Part shown: positions 14,961 to 15,588 of the stretch, piece after piece
How the letters are laid out: the number at the start of each line of letters is the position of its first letter
Position numbering within the stretch: the stretch's first letter is position 1
Assembly: GCF_946221145.1 (NCBI RefSeq)
Contig: NZ_CAMIOH010000064.1
Coordinates: 1-15,588, forward strand
Length of the DNA stretch: 15,588 nt
Direction of reading: 5' to 3'
From: an uncultured Paracoccus sp.
Lineage (GTDB): Bacteria; Pseudomonadota; Alphaproteobacteria; Rhodobacterales; Rhodobacteraceae
The notes under the pieces: model-generated
Database searches by the model: none
What the model was told of the DNA's origin: nothing
What the model saw: the letters and a program-made list of their open reading frames with translations, nothing else
Translations under genes and position numbers: made by a program

Positions 14961-15588
14961 GCCTCGGGCGCGCCGGTGACCTGGGCCAGCCGGTCCAGCC
15001 GCGCCTTGGCCGCGCCGCTGTCGATGGACTCCGCCGCCATCGCCGCCCCGTCGCGCAGGTCGCCGACCCGTTCCGCGATCAGCAGCGCGGCGGCGGCGTT
15101 CAGCAGCACCGCGTCGCGATAGGCGCCGCGCTCGCCCGCCAGAAGGGCGCGGAAGGCGGCGGCGTTTTCATGGGGCTCGCCGCCGATGATCGCCTCGAAC
15201 GGGTGGCGGGGCAGGCCCGCGTCCTCGGGCGTGACGGTGAATTCGCTGATCTCGCCGTCCTTCAGCGCCGCGACATGGGTGTCGCCCGCGATGCTGATTT
15301 CGTCGGTGCCGTCGGCGCCATGGACCAGCCAGGCGGCATCGCTGCCCAGATCGTGCAGCACCTGGGCCATGGGACGGATCCAGTACGCGCTGAAGGTGCC
15401 GGTCAGCTGCCGCCGGACCGACGCCGGATTCGTCAAAGGCCCCAACAGGTTGAACACGGTTCTTGTGCCCAGTTCCGCGCGCGGCGGACCGACATGGCGC
15501 ATCGCCGGATGGTGCATCGGCGCCATCATGAAGCCGATGCCTGCCTCCTTGATGGCCTGTTGCGCGACCGCCGGGCCGCCTAGCACAT
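14957..15588 (-). CDS. trpD: Anthranilate phosphoribosyltransferase, N-terminus cut off by the window
   Basis: Transfers phosphoribose from PRPP to anthranilate, the second committed step of tryptophan synthesis. About 210 C-terminal residues are visible and the frame is open to the right edge. A GTG at 15586 is almost certainly an internal valine, not a start, because about 130 N-terminal residues including the PRPP loop should lie outside. Visible family motifs are FMMAPMHHPAMRHVG, the core TVFNLLGPLTNPA and LVHGADGTDEIS. The C-terminal helical region around PHENAAAFRALLAGERGAYRDAVLLNAAAALLIAE is typical. Downstream it is followed not by trpC, as in many alphaproteobacterial trpGDC clusters, but by ung, with an ATGA overlap. 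Confidence 0.94.
   Translation of the reverse strand, partial: VLGGPAVAQQAIKEAGIGFMMAPMHHPAMRHVGPPRAELGTRTVFNLLGPLTNPASVRRQLTGTFSAYWIRPMAQVLHDLGSDAAWLVHGADGTDEISIAGDTHVAALKDGEISEFTVTPEDAGLPRHPFEAIIGGEPHENAAAFRALLAGERGAYRDAVLLNAAAALLIAERVGDLRDGAAMAAESIDSGAAKARLDRLAQVTGAPEA

Noticed and set aside
15584..15586. GTG start of a short TrpD at 15586
   Set aside because: TrpD is about 340 residues and this point lies mid-domain; the frame is open to the window edge, so the gene is truncated by the window.

Overview
The window is high-GC DNA with GC- or C-ending codons, tightly packed genes and several ATGA stop/start overlaps. The gene order dusB(nifR3)-ntrB-ntrC-ntrY-ntrX-trkA-trkH-hfq-hflX is the conserved nitrogen-regulation block of Alphaproteobacteria. 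Both NtrC and NtrX lack the sigma-54 contact motif, as I recall for Rhodobacter-type proteins. Together these suggest a member of the Rhodobacterales, plausibly Paracoccus or a close relative. This is inference from recalled families; no search was run.

Layout. Left end, minus strand: a 3'-truncated lipoprotein gene (1-540) lies downstream of sdaA (646-2028), an iron-sulfur L-serine dehydratase. A divergent intergenic region of about 230 bp (2029-2258) follows. It holds an AT-rich palindromic core and a stem-loop next to each gene's ribosome binding site. Plus strand from 2259: dusB, ntrB and ntrC (ATGA overlap, then 11 bp), a stem-loop, ntrY and ntrX (ATGA overlap), trkA and trkH (6-bp gap), then hfq and hflX (hflX starts with TTG directly after the hfq stop). 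Right end, minus strand: ung and the 3' part of trpD, joined by an ATGA overlap and convergent with hflX.

How the genes fit together. NtrB/NtrC and NtrY/NtrX are two histidine kinase/response regulator pairs that sense nitrogen status (NtrBC) and, through a membrane sensor, envelope, redox or nitrogen cues (NtrYX). TrkA and TrkH form a gated potassium uptake system. DusB (tRNA dihydrouridine), Hfq (RNA chaperone) and HflX (ribosome-splitting GTPase) are RNA and translation functions embedded in the same block. SdaA degrades serine to pyruvate and ammonia, so the divergent promoter region places an ammonia-releasing enzyme back to back with the nitrogen-control operon.

No mobile elements, CRISPR arrays, rRNA or tRNA genes were seen. 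I found no wholly unknown multi-gene system. The most notable signals are the two NtrC-family regulators without GAFTGA (NtrC also has a broken Walker B), a possible two-state RNA leader on sdaA, a hairpin against the dusB ribosome binding site, an Ala/Gly repeat insertion in the HflX GTPase domain, a C-terminal cysteine on SdaA, and a Mycobacterium-like Ung.
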